The position numbers and the translations under genes were made by a program. 64,000 nucleotides of DNA, from NCBI GenBank assembly GCA_018062405.1, contig JAGOSF010000004.1, positions 62,001-126,000 on the forward strand, read 5' to 3'. Under the pieces are notes generated by a model that searched no databases, had not been told where the DNA came from, and saw only the letters and a list, made by a program, of their open reading frames with translations. Shown here in pieces: positions 7,495 to 16,633 of the stretch. The stretch's first letter is position 1. Every line of letters starts with the position of its first letter. Source of the DNA: Candidatus Babeliales bacterium (GTDB lineage Bacteria; Babelota; Babeliae; Babelales; Chromulinivoraceae).

Positions 7495-7956
7495 TCAGTG
7501 CAAGCTGTGCTTTTTATTTTTATCTTTTTTTGGTGTCCACTTCTTCAAAAGCTGTTTTAAAAATATATCTTTTGCTTGGTGATTGCGTTGTGGATGGAGT
7601 CTTTCTGCTGTTGCCATCATGCTTGCTTTAATAATTGCAGGGTCAAATATTTTGGGGTCGATATGATCGAGCGTTTTTAAAAGATTTTTTTGCATGACAT
7701 GCTTCATCGATTCGTTTTCAGATGCATGTTCGACTTCTTCTTCTAAGAAGCTAAAAAAATCAATCACGCTATTTTGCAAATATTCCGCTTCTTCTACTTG
7801 GTCGTAAGTTTCTTGGCTATTTCCTTGGACAAATGCTTTATGAACGAGGTGTGTAAAAGCTTCTTTTTCATAGGTCAAAAGCCATTGTAAAATATAAAGT
7901 AATTCGTAGGATACTATAAACTGATCGTCGTTTTCTAAGAATGCTTTATGAGCCAT
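7495..7956 (-). CDS. Cytoplasmic helical protein (153 aa), unknown
   Basis: No signal peptide or membrane segment. The protein is predicted mostly helical and acidic in the middle (VEEAEYLQNS, SFLEEEVEH), with a basic C-terminal tail (KKWTPKKDKNKKH). AAAGGA precedes the ATG. It lies 59 bases downstream of the MerR/HspR-like regulator on the same strand, so the two are probably one operon. I do not recognise the family. Confidence 0.7.
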   Translation of the reverse strand: MAHKAFLENDDQFIVSYELLYILQWLLTYEKEAFTHLVHKAFVQGNSQETYDQVEEAEYLQNSVIDFFSFLEEEVEHASENESMKHVMQKNLLKTLDHIDPKIFDPAIIKASMMATAERLHPQRNHQAKDIFLKQLLKKWTPKKDKNKKHSLH

Positions 7957-8015
7957 GCTAGTCCTTTTTAGTTTAGAAATTTTAAACAGTTCATTGCTAT
8001 TAGTGAGCTTGATTC

Positions 8016-8549
8016 TTACTCCTCATAATCTACATCCCAATCATTAAACTTATTTTTTTGGTTAGCATCTGTGTCCGATTTGTTGTTTTTGTAATTTTTT
8101 GGAGATGTTCTAACAAAGTCGGTTTGATCGTCATCATTATTGTGATGATCCGATGATTGAATATCAACAGTTTTTTTTATTTTAATAAGTTGATTCGTTT
8201 GTGTTTGGATGATAGATTTACGAACATCAGTTTCTTCAATAAGTTCAGATTGAGCTGTTGTAAAAATTTTATTCATATCTTTTTGCATGCGTTTGATTTT
8301 TTTTTGTAGTTTTAAAATCATTTCAACGCCGGCAAGGTTGATTCCAAGTTGATGAGTTAGATTAATAATTTCTTCAAGTTTATCAACGTCTTCTTCTGAG
8401 AACATTCGAGTGTTCCCGTCAGATCGTTTTGGTGTTATAAGTCCTTCTTTTTCATAAAGGCGGATAGTCTGTTGATGAACAGAAAACATTTTTGCAACCG
8501 CAGATATAGAAAAATAGGCCTGTTTTTTTTTGAGTTTGCTATTCAACAT
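8016..8549 (-). CDS. HspR-like MerR-family transcriptional regulator
   Basis: The N-terminal winged helix-turn-helix reads FSISAVAKMFSVHQQTIRLY, then EKEGLITPKR and a TRMFSEEDVDKLEEI wing. The GINLAGVEMILKL segment that follows is characteristic of HspR, the repressor of dnaK-type heat-shock operons in several phyla. The C-terminal half is a coiled coil, then an acidic polar tail. In other bacteria hspR sits in the dnaK operon; here dnaK is 28 kb away. I saw no HAIR-type inverted repeat at the dnaK promoter, so the target is unproven. Confidence 0.8.
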   Translation of the reverse strand: MLNSKLKKKQAYFSISAVAKMFSVHQQTIRLYEKEGLITPKRSDGNTRMFSEEDVDKLEEIINLTHQLGINLAGVEMILKLQKKIKRMQKDMNKIFTTAQSELIEETDVRKSIIQTQTNQLIKIKKTVDIQSSDHHNNDDDQTDFVRTSPKNYKNNKSDTDANQKNKFNDWDVDYEE

Positions 8550-8679
8550 GATATTCCATATAAAACTGATTATTTTTAACTATACCATATATTTTTTATT
8601 TTTTAATAAGCTTTTCTGTATCTTTTTTGTAAATATTTGTTACGTTATCCAATAATAAAAACTGATTATACTATTTACC

Positions 8680-9345
8680 ATGTTGAGTTCAAAAATGAAA
8701 GTAAAAAAACTAATTTTATTATTTCTTTTGGTGGCTCCATCATTTTTTTATGCTGGAGTTGTTCATCATACTTTGATTTCTATTACTGAACAAAAAGTTT
8801 TGGGGCACATGTTTAAACATGTTATGACCTCTGGCGGTGCAGAAAAAGATGAATTTTTTATTGATGGCTATGCTGTTCCAAAAGATAATTATACCACAGA
8901 ATTTGAACGAGCTTGTAGAAAAGAGCAAGAAGATCAAGCTATGCTACAACAAGAACAGTTACGAGCACGCCTTCAGTTTGCCGATGTTGTGCAAGTCGAA
9001 ATTGCAGCAAAATTATTAAACAAACTTTTACATCAAACAACACAACTTTTACATCGAATTAATAATCCAGCGCTTGAAAAATTCTTTGTTTTTAGCAACA
9101 ACACCATCGAAAGCTCAGAGCAGTTACTCCAGCTTAAAAATTTTACGCAGCAACTTGCGCCGTCGGTGCAGAAAAAAATAGCAAATAATGATTTTGAAGG
9201 CTTGAATTTGTTGTACACCAAACTTGAAAATTGGCCAACTCGTCTTGAAAAATTCTTTCAAGAGACGGTTCAATCTGCGATTAAAAAATCTGATGACACA
9301 GTTATGCTTAAAGAGCTTTTAAAGTTGGTTTCTGAATTATCGTAG
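8680..9345 (+). CDS. Secreted helical protein (221 aa), unknown
   Basis: An N-terminal signal peptide (LILLFLLVAPSFFYAG) is followed by a largely alpha-helical, Gln/Leu-rich mature region. Two in-frame starts are possible, ATG 8680 and ATG 8695; neither has a clear Shine-Dalgarno, and the second gives a more typical basic signal-peptide start (MKVKK). Divergent from the HspR-like gene. No recognised domain. Confidence 0.7.
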   Translation: MLSSKMKVKKLILLFLLVAPSFFYAGVVHHTLISITEQKVLGHMFKHVMTSGGAEKDEFFIDGYAVPKDNYTTEFERACRKEQEDQAMLQQEQLRARLQFADVVQVEIAAKLLNKLLHQTTQLLHRINNPALEKFFVFSNNTIESSEQLLQLKNFTQQLAPSVQKKIANNDFEGLNLLYTKLENWPTRLEKFFQETVQSAIKKSDDTVMLKELLKLVSELS

Positions 9346-9422
9346 CCAAGAGCGATCTCTTGATTTTGTGAATCTTGAAGTAGTACCCTTATGACAAAAG
9401 AACTTTGAAATAGGGGGGTAGT

Positions 9423-11351
9423 ATGAAGAAGATGCACGTATTGAGTTTGTTGATTTGCTTACATTTAGTTTTTTGCTTGCAAGCGTCTGTTACAAGAAAA
9501 GTTGCTGTGCCAGCAAGTAAAGCGGCTGTGAAAGGAGGTCAACAAGTAGCATCAACAATAGCGGAAGCAGCCCTTTTTGGATTTGATGCACCTCAAACTG
9601 GAGTAAAACAAAGTTCTACAGCACCTTTTGTACAATCTAGTTTTTCAATCAAGGTTGATCCTCGATTATCTAATTCTAAAAATCCTGGAGCACATAGGTT
9701 TCAATCCCCAAACGAATTTTCTGCCAATCAAAGGTTTGATGCAAAATTGGACCCAACAAAGTCACTATCAAAAACTCCAAGTCACAATAATCCAGCTTTA
9801 GATTTTTCAGCTCCACAAACAGTTGCTGCAACGCCAAAATCAGGTGCGCTTAATCTGGCTTTTGGCCAAAAGCCAATGAACCCTGAGCCAACATCAAAGC
9901 CCCAGGAGGTTGATGTAACTTCTGTATCTCAATCAGATGTATCACCTCAACAAAAATCATCGGTTAACTCACAATTTGATTTTGGAAAATTAAACCAAGC
10001 TTTTGTCCAAACAACCCAAGGTAAACCTTTTCTAGCTCAGCAAGAATTACAAAGAAAAAAGGCAGAATCAAAAAATATCGCCGATAAACCAACTCCGCAA
10101 GTTGTTCAAAAAGAGCTTGTTTTGTATACACCGTTAAGAACACAAACTCAACAAGAACTATCTTTTTATGATCCTTCTTTAAAAGTTGAAAATCGTTTTA
10201 TTGAGCAATCATCCCTTTCAAATTGGTTAAAAGATATCGTGAAAGAATCTCAATTAGTAAAAGAGTCTCAGTTGTTGAAAGAAACCCAATCTGGCAAAGA
10301 AACGCAAGTTGGTAAAGAAATGCAGGTTCGGCAAGAAAAGGCTGCCCGATCTTCAGAAATTGTTCAATCGCAAGCTTCTGAAAGTGTCGTCTATCAAGAT
10401 GGTTCAGTATTGGCGCTGACTCGTGGAACTATAGAAAATTCTGTTGTTGTCGTTGATCGACAAGGTAAATTTGCGATGCGATATGTTATGAATCTTGAAT
10501 CTGGCAATCGAATGGAGTTTGCATTTAAAGATCTTCAGGGTCAAAATTCGATGATTACCATTACCGATACGACAATATTGTCAAATTTACAAGATCCTCG
10601 ACTTGTGCCTTTGATGAATGCTTTGCCTCAAGATGTTCAGCTTCAGTTGCCACGATTTGTACAAAGCCAAGCAGTTCAAAATCTATTGCAGGTACCAATT
10701 TATTTTGAACAGCAACGATTAACAGCAGGCCAGGTGCACAAGCAGCCTGTTCAGTCTGTAGCTTTAAAAGATATTGAGTTTCAACAAAAAAATAAAGAAG
10801 ATCTTTTGGTTGAAAAAGAAGAACTCGTTGTTGAAAATGATCGAAAAATTGATTCTGATCAAGCTTTGTGGGAATCAAAATCAATAGCTGATTTGATCGA
10901 AAATAAGGTTCCGTTTGAAAAAAATGATGCGGCTCAAACTCAAGTTCCTGCTGCGCCAAAAGTTAAGATTGAAATTCCAGGTGTGTTGGAAGTTAAGGCT
11001 GATAAAATGATCCAAGATAGTTTTCAGCTATTACCAGGAAACAAGCCTAATAAACTTATGATTCTTAAAATTTTACAACGGATTCAAGCAATGTTGGAAG
11101 GCTTTTTAGAGTCTATGAGTATTGCTTTTGCCTCACCAACATGGGAACAAAAGCAGGCTATGGAACGAGCAAAAAAAAGAGCTGCAAAAAGTCTATTTTC
11201 AAAAAATATTGATAATACAAAGTGGGTTGCAATATTAAAGGCTTTTATGGGGGAGGTTTGGGATATTTTAACATTAAAATCGATAAGAGAGTCGCGAAAG
11301 GTTGAGCCTGTAGCTTCTCAAAGCAATCAAAGCAAAGCACCCGCAGTCTAG
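9423..11351 (+). CDS. Large secreted Gln-rich protein (642 aa), unknown
   Basis: The start has an unusual G-rich ribosome site (AGGGGGG) 4 bases before the ATG. A signal peptide covers about residues 1-22. The first 270 residues are low-complexity, Gln/Ser/Pro-rich. At about residues 273-305 there is a short repeat of the type KESQLV-KESQLL-KETQSG-KETQVG-KEMQV. A more ordered central region follows (QDGSVLALTRG, QGKFAMRYVM) and a basic helical C-terminus. The next gene, 97 bases on, has the same G-rich ribosome site. Likely an exported or surface protein; family not recognised. Confidence 0.78.
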   Translation: MKKMHVLSLLICLHLVFCLQASVTRKVAVPASKAAVKGGQQVASTIAEAALFGFDAPQTGVKQSSTAPFVQSSFSIKVDPRLSNSKNPGAHRFQSPNEFSANQRFDAKLDPTKSLSKTPSHNNPALDFSAPQTVAATPKSGALNLAFGQKPMNPEPTSKPQEVDVTSVSQSDVSPQQKSSVNSQFDFGKLNQAFVQTTQGKPFLAQQELQRKKAESKNIADKPTPQVVQKELVLYTPLRTQTQQELSFYDPSLKVENRFIEQSSLSNWLKDIVKESQLVKESQLLKETQSGKETQVGKEMQVRQEKAARSSEIVQSQASESVVYQDGSVLALTRGTIENSVVVVDRQGKFAMRYVMNLESGNRMEFAFKDLQGQNSMITITDTTILSNLQDPRLVPLMNALPQDVQLQLPRFVQSQAVQNLLQVPIYFEQQRLTAGQVHKQPVQSVALKDIEFQQKNKEDLLVEKEELVVENDRKIDSDQALWESKSIADLIENKVPFEKNDAAQTQVPAAPKVKIEIPGVLEVKADKMIQDSFQLLPGNKPNKLMILKILQRIQAMLEGFLESMSIAFASPTWEQKQAMERAKKRAAKSLFSKNIDNTKWVAILKAFMGEVWDILTLKSIRESRKVEPVASQSNQSKAPAV

Positions 11352-11451
11352 AGTTGTGTTTTGTTCTAAAATTATTGCATTTGATCTATGTAAATGATTA
11401 CTTTTATTGTAAGTGAAAATGTAGGTAATAACAAAATAAGGGGGGTAGATG

Positions 11452-13353
11452 ATGAGTTATTTTAAAAATATGGTTACATTCGGGTTTTTATGTATCTTTG
11501 TTGGCAAGGTCTTTGCTGGTAGTGGGGGCTTTCAAGACCCTCAATCCTTTTCAAATAGATCTTATTCTCAATCACCTGGATTTGTTCCAGTTAGTTTTAG
11601 CTTTGACGATTCAATGAATAATGTTGTTACTGGTGATGTTGATAGATTGCTCAAAGCATTAAATCAAGATCCTTCAAAATTAACAGAACGTAGAGGATAT
11701 GGTTTATATGCTTTGTCTGGTGAATGGTATTGGGCTGGAGATCCTTCTCTTACCTATGAAACAGTAACTGATAATAATGGAAATAAAGAAAAGGTTTATA
11801 AAGTAGCTTTAAATGGAAAAGAAAAAAGAATGCTGCAAGAGGCTCAGTATAAAAAAGCTATAGAAGAATATAAAGGAATGGGTTTTGCATCAGATGAAGA
11901 ATGTTTACAAGCATTGTCAGCTGATATTCAAGAATTAAAAGATAAGATAGAAGGAACAAAAAATTCTAATTTGAAAAAAACATTAGAAGATTTGTTTGTT
12001 GTTGCTCGCAGCGTTCAAACCTATTTTAAAGGATTTGCCGAAAATAAAAAAATTGATCTTCTTTCTAAGTCGTTGATGCCAGTTGAATCTAAGCTTGTTG
12101 CGTCAGAAGCTTTGATTCAAGCGCGAAATGGATTGAAACTTGCAATTGAAGCACGAGATGAAAGCTTAGGTGCAGCTTATAGAGTTATTATAAGCCAGTT
12201 AGAAAATATTGATAAAGAAATTCAAACATTGAAAATAAATAAATCATTGGAAGAGTCTTTAGATCAAGCAAATAGCAACTTATTAAGACTTCAAGATAGC
12301 AGACGCTTTACCTTAGATAAAGCAACAGGTAAATCTTCTTTCGATGAGCAAATTAAATTATATGAAAATATTATTGCTTCTTTGAAGGTAGAAGTTGCAA
12401 AAGAAGCTGTAGAAGAAGAAAAACATCAAAAAGAATTGGAAAGTATTATAAAAATAGTTGACAGCGAAATTAGCCTTGCAAAAGGTTCTGCAAGAGATGC
12501 TCATGTCAAAGTGCAAGAAGATTTAAAAGGCCTTGAAGAAAGTCTTCAAAGACTAAAAAGTTTTCATAATCCTTCAGATAAAAAAAATATAAAAGCTAAA
12601 GAACTTGAAATTAGGAATATGTATCGTGTTGTTGAACATTTACATATAAAAGCAAAAGAAGAAGAAGAGAAGGAAAGTCGTCAAGAGAGAAAAGTTGATC
12701 AAATGGTCGATGTCCTTTTAGTTAAATATGATTCAAATCTTGCAAAAGCGATAGCAGAAGCTTTGACAAAAATTGGATCAAATAAAAAAGAATCGGCTCA
12801 AATTAAAATAGAAGCTTTATATACAAAAATCAAAGGCGGTAAAAAACTTTCTGAAGATGAAAGAGTTGTATTGCAACTTGATAAAAAAATTAAAGAAGCT
12901 AAAAAAACAGATCCTTTTAATATCGCTGTTGATCAATTAAGTAGAGCAAAAGTTGTAGACGTGCCATTAGCTTTAGAAGCGGTTGTCGCTGCAATGCTTG
13001 GTAAAGCTGGGCTATCAATTGACAAGCTTGATGATACAAGTCGTCAATCTTTAGCAGATATGTTAAAAGAAACATCAGGGAAATTAATTCAAATTATGCA
13101 AAATCCAAGTTTGCCAGAATCAAGAAAACAGCAAGAAAAGCAAATTGTGGTAAAAACGATGTTGAATAGAGTTTCAATTTTGATGGCTTCTGGAATTAGT
13201 GGTGCAAGTGAAGCAGCTTTGAAAACAGGAAATGCTTCAACTATTATAACTGATATAGCGCTCAATCAATTGATTAATAAGATAGCTCCAACAGCGCAAC
13301 CAGCAGGTAATGATTTTGATTTAAGTGCATTTAATACACAGGAAGTGTATTAA
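11452..13353 (+). CDS. Large secreted coiled-coil protein (633 aa), unknown
   Basis: ATG 11452 lies 6 bases after AAGGGGGG and is preferred to ATG 11449. A signal peptide is followed by an aromatic-rich segment (YGLYALSGEWYWAGDPS). From about residue 130 to 480 the protein is a long Lys/Glu-rich coiled coil. The C-terminal helical region ends in a short polar tail. Same-strand neighbour of the 642-residue secreted protein with a matching ribosome site. No catalytic motif seen; a structural or adhesin-like role is only a guess. Confidence 0.78.
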   Translation: MSYFKNMVTFGFLCIFVGKVFAGSGGFQDPQSFSNRSYSQSPGFVPVSFSFDDSMNNVVTGDVDRLLKALNQDPSKLTERRGYGLYALSGEWYWAGDPSLTYETVTDNNGNKEKVYKVALNGKEKRMLQEAQYKKAIEEYKGMGFASDEECLQALSADIQELKDKIEGTKNSNLKKTLEDLFVVARSVQTYFKGFAENKKIDLLSKSLMPVESKLVASEALIQARNGLKLAIEARDESLGAAYRVIISQLENIDKEIQTLKINKSLEESLDQANSNLLRLQDSRRFTLDKATGKSSFDEQIKLYENIIASLKVEVAKEAVEEEKHQKELESIIKIVDSEISLAKGSARDAHVKVQEDLKGLEESLQRLKSFHNPSDKKNIKAKELEIRNMYRVVEHLHIKAKEEEEKESRQERKVDQMVDVLLVKYDSNLAKAIAEALTKIGSNKKESAQIKIEALYTKIKGGKKLSEDERVVLQLDKKIKEAKKTDPFNIAVDQLSRAKVVDVPLALEAVVAAMLGKAGLSIDKLDDTSRQSLADMLKETSGKLIQIMQNPSLPESRKQQEKQIVVKTMLNRVSILMASGISGASEAALKTGNASTIITDIALNQLINKIAPTAQPAGNDFDLSAFNTQEVY

Positions 13354-13376
13354 AATTTAAAGACTTTATAGCTTTT

Positions 13377-13412
13377 AAAAAGCCGAGTAAGATTTTTCTT
13401 ACTCGGCTTTTT
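13377..13412. terminator. Bidirectional intrinsic terminator
   Basis: The 12-bp perfect stem AGCCGAGTAAGA (13381-13392) pairs with its complement at 13397-13408, with a TTTT loop and flanking A- and T-runs. It serves the convergent genes ending at 13353 (+) and 13458 (-). Confidence 0.9.
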
Positions 13413-13457
13413 ATTTTTTTAAATTTGGTTTGAAAAATATAGGTTTGTACATTGGTT

Positions 13458-13871
13458 TTATTGATGAGGACTTATCTGCCGATTCAATTTGCCAATCTCG
13501 ATTCGTAAATTATGTTCATCTTCTGGCGTGACTGTATTAGCTTTTATCGTTGGCGACATTTTTGCTTTTTTAACATCGATGAGTGCTAATTTTGCAAGAA
13601 GCATCGCTTTCTCATCATGATTTTGGGTGTTTAAAAGATAATCATAATAAGCTTGAATTTTAGGGAAAAAGCTAAAAATATCTTGAAGCGTAAAATTATC
13701 ACCGAGCTCTTCTGCAATTCTTTGCCGAATAACATGAGCATAATCATCAGAAGATATTTCTTCTGCAGGGATGATATCACTAATCCCAAATTCGTTAAGT
13801 TCAGCTTGCAGGCTGGACATTGCTAAACCTAAAAAGATTGCAGTCACCATGATATTTTTGAATTTTTTCAT
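13458..13871 (-). CDS. Small secreted protein (137 aa), unknown
   Basis: AAAAGGAA about 7 bases before the ATG and a clear signal peptide (IMVTAIFLGLAMSSLQA). The mature part is helical with an acidic N-terminus (IIPAEEISSDDY) and no cysteine. Convergent with the coiled-coil secreted protein. Family not recognised. Confidence 0.72.
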   Translation of the reverse strand: MKKFKNIMVTAIFLGLAMSSLQAELNEFGISDIIPAEEISSDDYAHVIRQRIAEELGDNFTLQDIFSFFPKIQAYYDYLLNTQNHDEKAMLLAKLALIDVKKAKMSPTIKANTVTPEDEHNLRIEIGKLNRQISPHQ

Positions 13872-14053
13872 AATCGATTCCTTTTTTTAAGAATTTGCTC
13901 CATTTTAATTTTTAGACGATTCTATATGGAATTATTATAGAGAAGATAGCTTTGCAAAAGCAATAGTTTTAAATCTGCGGGTGTTTTCTTGGAGAAAATA
14001 TTGCGTTTGTGGATTTTTCCAATATGGTAACGTTTTTGCCTTGTTTTTCAAGA

Positions 14054-14482
14054 TTTTTTATAAATTTTTTGAGATGTTTCTAAGATTTCTCATGAGCATT
14101 GATTTTCTTGAATCGCGATTATAAATTTTCTGCTGTGCATACTGATTTGTAGTTGTACAGTGACTTTTTATGCGGTAATTATGTATGCAAAATCGATTCT
14201 ATAAGCTTTTCTAGGCGTAAGATCGAAAGATAATCACCTGTTTTTGTACAAAAAATTGTACCGACAAATAGAAAGAATTATTTTTTTGATCATGACAAAA
14301 AATAAAATTCAGATTGAAATGGCATGGCCGATCTGCACGTTGTTTACAAGATTTTTTCTTTGACTTTGTTTGGAAATAGGTTCACTGTTTAAAAGTATTA
14401 CCTCTATGTTTTTTCAATGATTGGTTTGTTTATGTTTAACTCAAAATTTATGTACAGATTATGGTTTTTAGTAGCTTCGTTA
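14054..14482 (+). repeat. Direct repeat, copy 1: toxin-gene leader and signal-peptide region
   Basis: Nearly identical over 429 bases to 16808-17236. It covers a 363-base non-coding leader and the first 22 codons of the toxin gene. The central leader (about 14150-14335) differs at only a few positions. It contains the palindrome GTACAA-AAAA-TTGTAC (about 14247-14262) and a wider GCATAC/GTATGC inverted pair. Conservation of a non-coding leader suggests regulatory function, recent duplication, or both. The preceding bases 13872-14053 show nothing I recognise. Confidence 0.92.
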
Positions 14483-15862
14483 TTTTTTTTAAATTTTTGT
14501 ATGCAGGCAATTGACGATGATTTTGATGAGCAATTGTTTGATGATCGGCAACCGGAATTTGTCCTTGCTTTGCCAGGCGGTGGAAAATTAGATGGATCTA
14601 CGGCTGATTTTTTTAAAGATGATATTCATGAAAAAATAAAGCAGGTGCGAATAGGTGAAGAATTTCAGTTGAATGCAATTGCTTTGCTGATACCATTTTT
14701 TTATGTAGAGGTTATTCCTTTTATTACTTCTCTTGCTACTCCTGAATTTCTTGTCCCAGCAAGTATGATTGCTGCAGAATGTCTTGTGAAATTAAAAGAA
14801 TGGAGGGCTCTTAAATTAGAAGTTTCTCCTCCAGCAGATTTATATGGTCTAAATTTAGAAAAATATCCTAAACCATTAAGAAAAGTAATTCAAGAATCGC
14901 ATAAAAAATATCAGACTCAGTTGAGTAAAGCTCAAAAAGAGTTACGAAGGCTTGAAGATAATTATAAGAGCATAGAAAATAAATTAATCAAAAAAGGAAT
15001 TGCGTTAGAGCCCATAGAGCTTCCTGCTCGTTTTGAAATAGCACGCAACGCTCAAGGTCAACCTTTACGTAATGAAAAAGGGGCATATTTTAATCTCAAG
15101 GGTGAAAAATGTGAATGGGATGCTCAAAAAAAGAAATGGAAATTGACAACATGCAATGGTAGTAAAATTTATTATAATCCCTTAGTTCCAGAAGTTGCAA
15201 AATCTACGCCTTCAAAGCCATTAGATTTACAGCCAGCCTTAGATAATTCTAAACAGCCTGTTATTCATCAAAAAATTGAAGAATCAAAAGTTGTAGTATC
15301 GCAAGATTTAGCGGTACCAGAAGTCGTTACTGAGTTGCAATCATCAGTTATACAGCCAGAGCGGCCAATGATTTTAGATCATCCTCAGCAAGATTTTATA
15401 GATCTTGAAAAAGGGTGTCATTATCCAAAAGAAGAGCTTAAACAGCCAGACAAGATAGGTTGCGGAAGCACAACTCCTGTAAAATGGCCTACCAATACAG
15501 GTCATGAGCCAGTGGAGATTTTCCCTGAAAAAACAACTGGATGTGGCGGAAAAGTAGAAGAATTAGATGTTTCTTTAATTTTGCAAAATGAAAAATATCA
15601 AACTACAGCAAAAGAAGAATTGTTACCAAAGAGTGGAAAGAATCCTTTTGAACCTAAAAAACATAAAGGTAAGGGTTTTTTACGAGATAAACAAGGTGGA
15701 TACATAGATAAGCATAATAGATCTTGGAATTGGGATCCTGTAAAAGGTGAATGGGATGTTGTAGGTAAAAAAGGACATAAAAATGTTAATCCAAAGGGTA
15801 AAGAAACTCATCCTGGAACGGATCCTTCAGCCCAATCAGATACGTCAAAATCTAAAAGATAA
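14417..15862 (+). CDS. Secreted polymorphic toxin with C-terminal WDV-type toxin module (toxin 1)
   Basis: 481 residues. N-terminal signal peptide; a hydrophobic region at about residues 85-125; a coiled coil at about 150-195. A first EWD module lies at 215-255, then a Pro-rich linker, and a Cys-containing conserved stretch (IGCGSTTPVKWPTNTGHEPV; later KTTGCGGKVE). The C-terminal module at 420-459 has GYIDKHNRSWNWDP, GEWDVV and KNVNPKG. It resembles the HWDVQ...NV-x-PGG pattern of polymorphic toxin C-termini (type 37, from memory), with Glu replacing His. Two candidate immunity genes follow. The conserved stretch is repeated in the silent cassette at 17237. The toxin role is an inference from architecture; the reaction is not known. 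Confidence 0.7.
   Translation: MIGLFMFNSKFMYRLWFLVASLFFLNFCMQAIDDDFDEQLFDDRQPEFVLALPGGGKLDGSTADFFKDDIHEKIKQVRIGEEFQLNAIALLIPFFYVEVIPFITSLATPEFLVPASMIAAECLVKLKEWRALKLEVSPPADLYGLNLEKYPKPLRKVIQESHKKYQTQLSKAQKELRRLEDNYKSIENKLIKKGIALEPIELPARFEIARNAQGQPLRNEKGAYFNLKGEKCEWDAQKKKWKLTTCNGSKIYYNPLVPEVAKSTPSKPLDLQPALDNSKQPVIHQKIEESKVVVSQDLAVPEVVTELQSSVIQPERPMILDHPQQDFIDLEKGCHYPKEELKQPDKIGCGSTTPVKWPTNTGHEPVEIFPEKTTGCGGKVEELDVSLILQNEKYQTTAKEELLPKSGKNPFEPKKHKGKGFLRDKQGGYIDKHNRSWNWDPVKGEWDVVGKKGHKNVNPKGKETHPGTDPSAQSDTSKSKR
15388..15588 (+). repeat. Pre-toxin constant segment, copy 1
   Basis: A 201-base segment collinear without gaps with 17237-17437. It encodes the same region (from QDFIDLEKGCHYPKEEL to the LILQ residues) just before the C-termini of toxin 1 and the silent toxin 2 diverge. 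It is placed as the recombination homology expected of a C-terminus-swapping toxin. Confidence 0.9.
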
Positions 15863-15876
15863 AAAGGATATAAAGC

Positions 15877-16254
15877 ATGGAAGATATTGTTGGAATTAAA
15901 TTTATAGATAGAGAAGAAGGACAAGGAGCAGTTATAACTTGGGGAAGATTGTTTCATCCTGTCGATGATTCTGAACTATTAGTTCTTGTGCAGAAAAAAT
16001 TATTTCATTATGGAGTAAAAAATATCGAATCAATTGAACTTTGTTATGCATTGTTTGAAATATCAAATCAACCATACTTTTATGAGTGCTTATCTTATTT
16101 CATACAGCATCCAATTCCACGTGGAAATAAATATGAATCATGGGCAAGAAAAAAACGAAAGGCTTTGCGAAAGGGACAAGACATTTCTTTTTTAGGGTTT
16201 GAAAAGCAATATTTTGATTATTTAGAAAGAAAAAAAGATGGCATTTTATTGTAA
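15877..16254 (+). CDS. Candidate immunity protein for toxin 1 (first copy)
   Basis: 125 residues, no signal peptide, so cytoplasmic, as expected for an immunity protein. AAAAGG precedes the ATG and the gene begins 14 bases after the toxin stop. It shares with the next gene the pattern GI-x-F-D-x-x-x-G-x-GA-x-ITWGR, ESIELCYALFEI and a PYFYE-x-x-x-YF segment. I recognise no named family. Position directly behind a toxin C-terminus is the main evidence for the role. Confidence 0.65.
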   Translation: MEDIVGIKFIDREEGQGAVITWGRLFHPVDDSELLVLVQKKLFHYGVKNIESIELCYALFEISNQPYFYECLSYFIQHPIPRGNKYESWARKKRKALRKGQDISFLGFEKQYFDYLERKKDGILL

Positions 16255-16303
16255 GCAAAAAATAGCACATTATTTTTTAAAAAATTCACTTTATTCAATA
16301 AAA

Positions 16304-16633
16304 ATGATTGGAATTAGTTTTGTTGATGCAAAAAAGGGTAAAGGGGCTTGTATTACATGGGGTAGGGTTTTGGAAGATAAAGAGCTTTTAGATGCTGTTA
16401 GAGCAGAATGTGGGAGGCGAGGTTTTAATAATTTAGAATCGATTGAATGCTGTTATTCATTACAAGAAATTGCGAAAGATTCATATTTTTATGAATCTTG
16501 GATTTATTTTGTTCAACAAGATATTCCCTATAAACGAGATTTCAAAAAGTGGCTTAAACTAAAAAGGCAGGCTTTGTTGGATGGAACAGATATTAAATTT
16601 ATAGAAATTAATTCGAAAGGAACTATCTATTGA
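16304..16633 (+). CDS. Candidate immunity protein, tandem paralog of the preceding gene
   Basis: Start placed at ATG 16304 because MIGISFVDAKKGKG aligns with the N-terminus of the preceding protein. An in-frame ATG at 16238 overlaps that gene by 17 bases and would add 22 unmatched residues; neither start has a good ribosome site. 109 residues. Shared motifs with the neighbour: ITWGR, LESIECCYSLQEI, YFYESWIYFVQ, and KRQALLDGTDIKF against KRKALRKGQDISF. Two diverged immunity copies behind one toxin suggest protection against variant toxins. Confidence 0.65.
   Translation: MIGISFVDAKKGKGACITWGRVLEDKELLDAVRAECGRRGFNNLESIECCYSLQEIAKDSYFYESWIYFVQQDIPYKRDFKKWLKLKRQALLDGTDIKFIEINSKGTIY

Noticed and set aside
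8550-8679. HspR (HAIR-type) operator between the regulator and the divergent secreted gene
   Set aside because: No CTTGAGT/ACTCAAG inverted pair is present; a lone TTGAGTTCAAA near the 8680 start is too weak.
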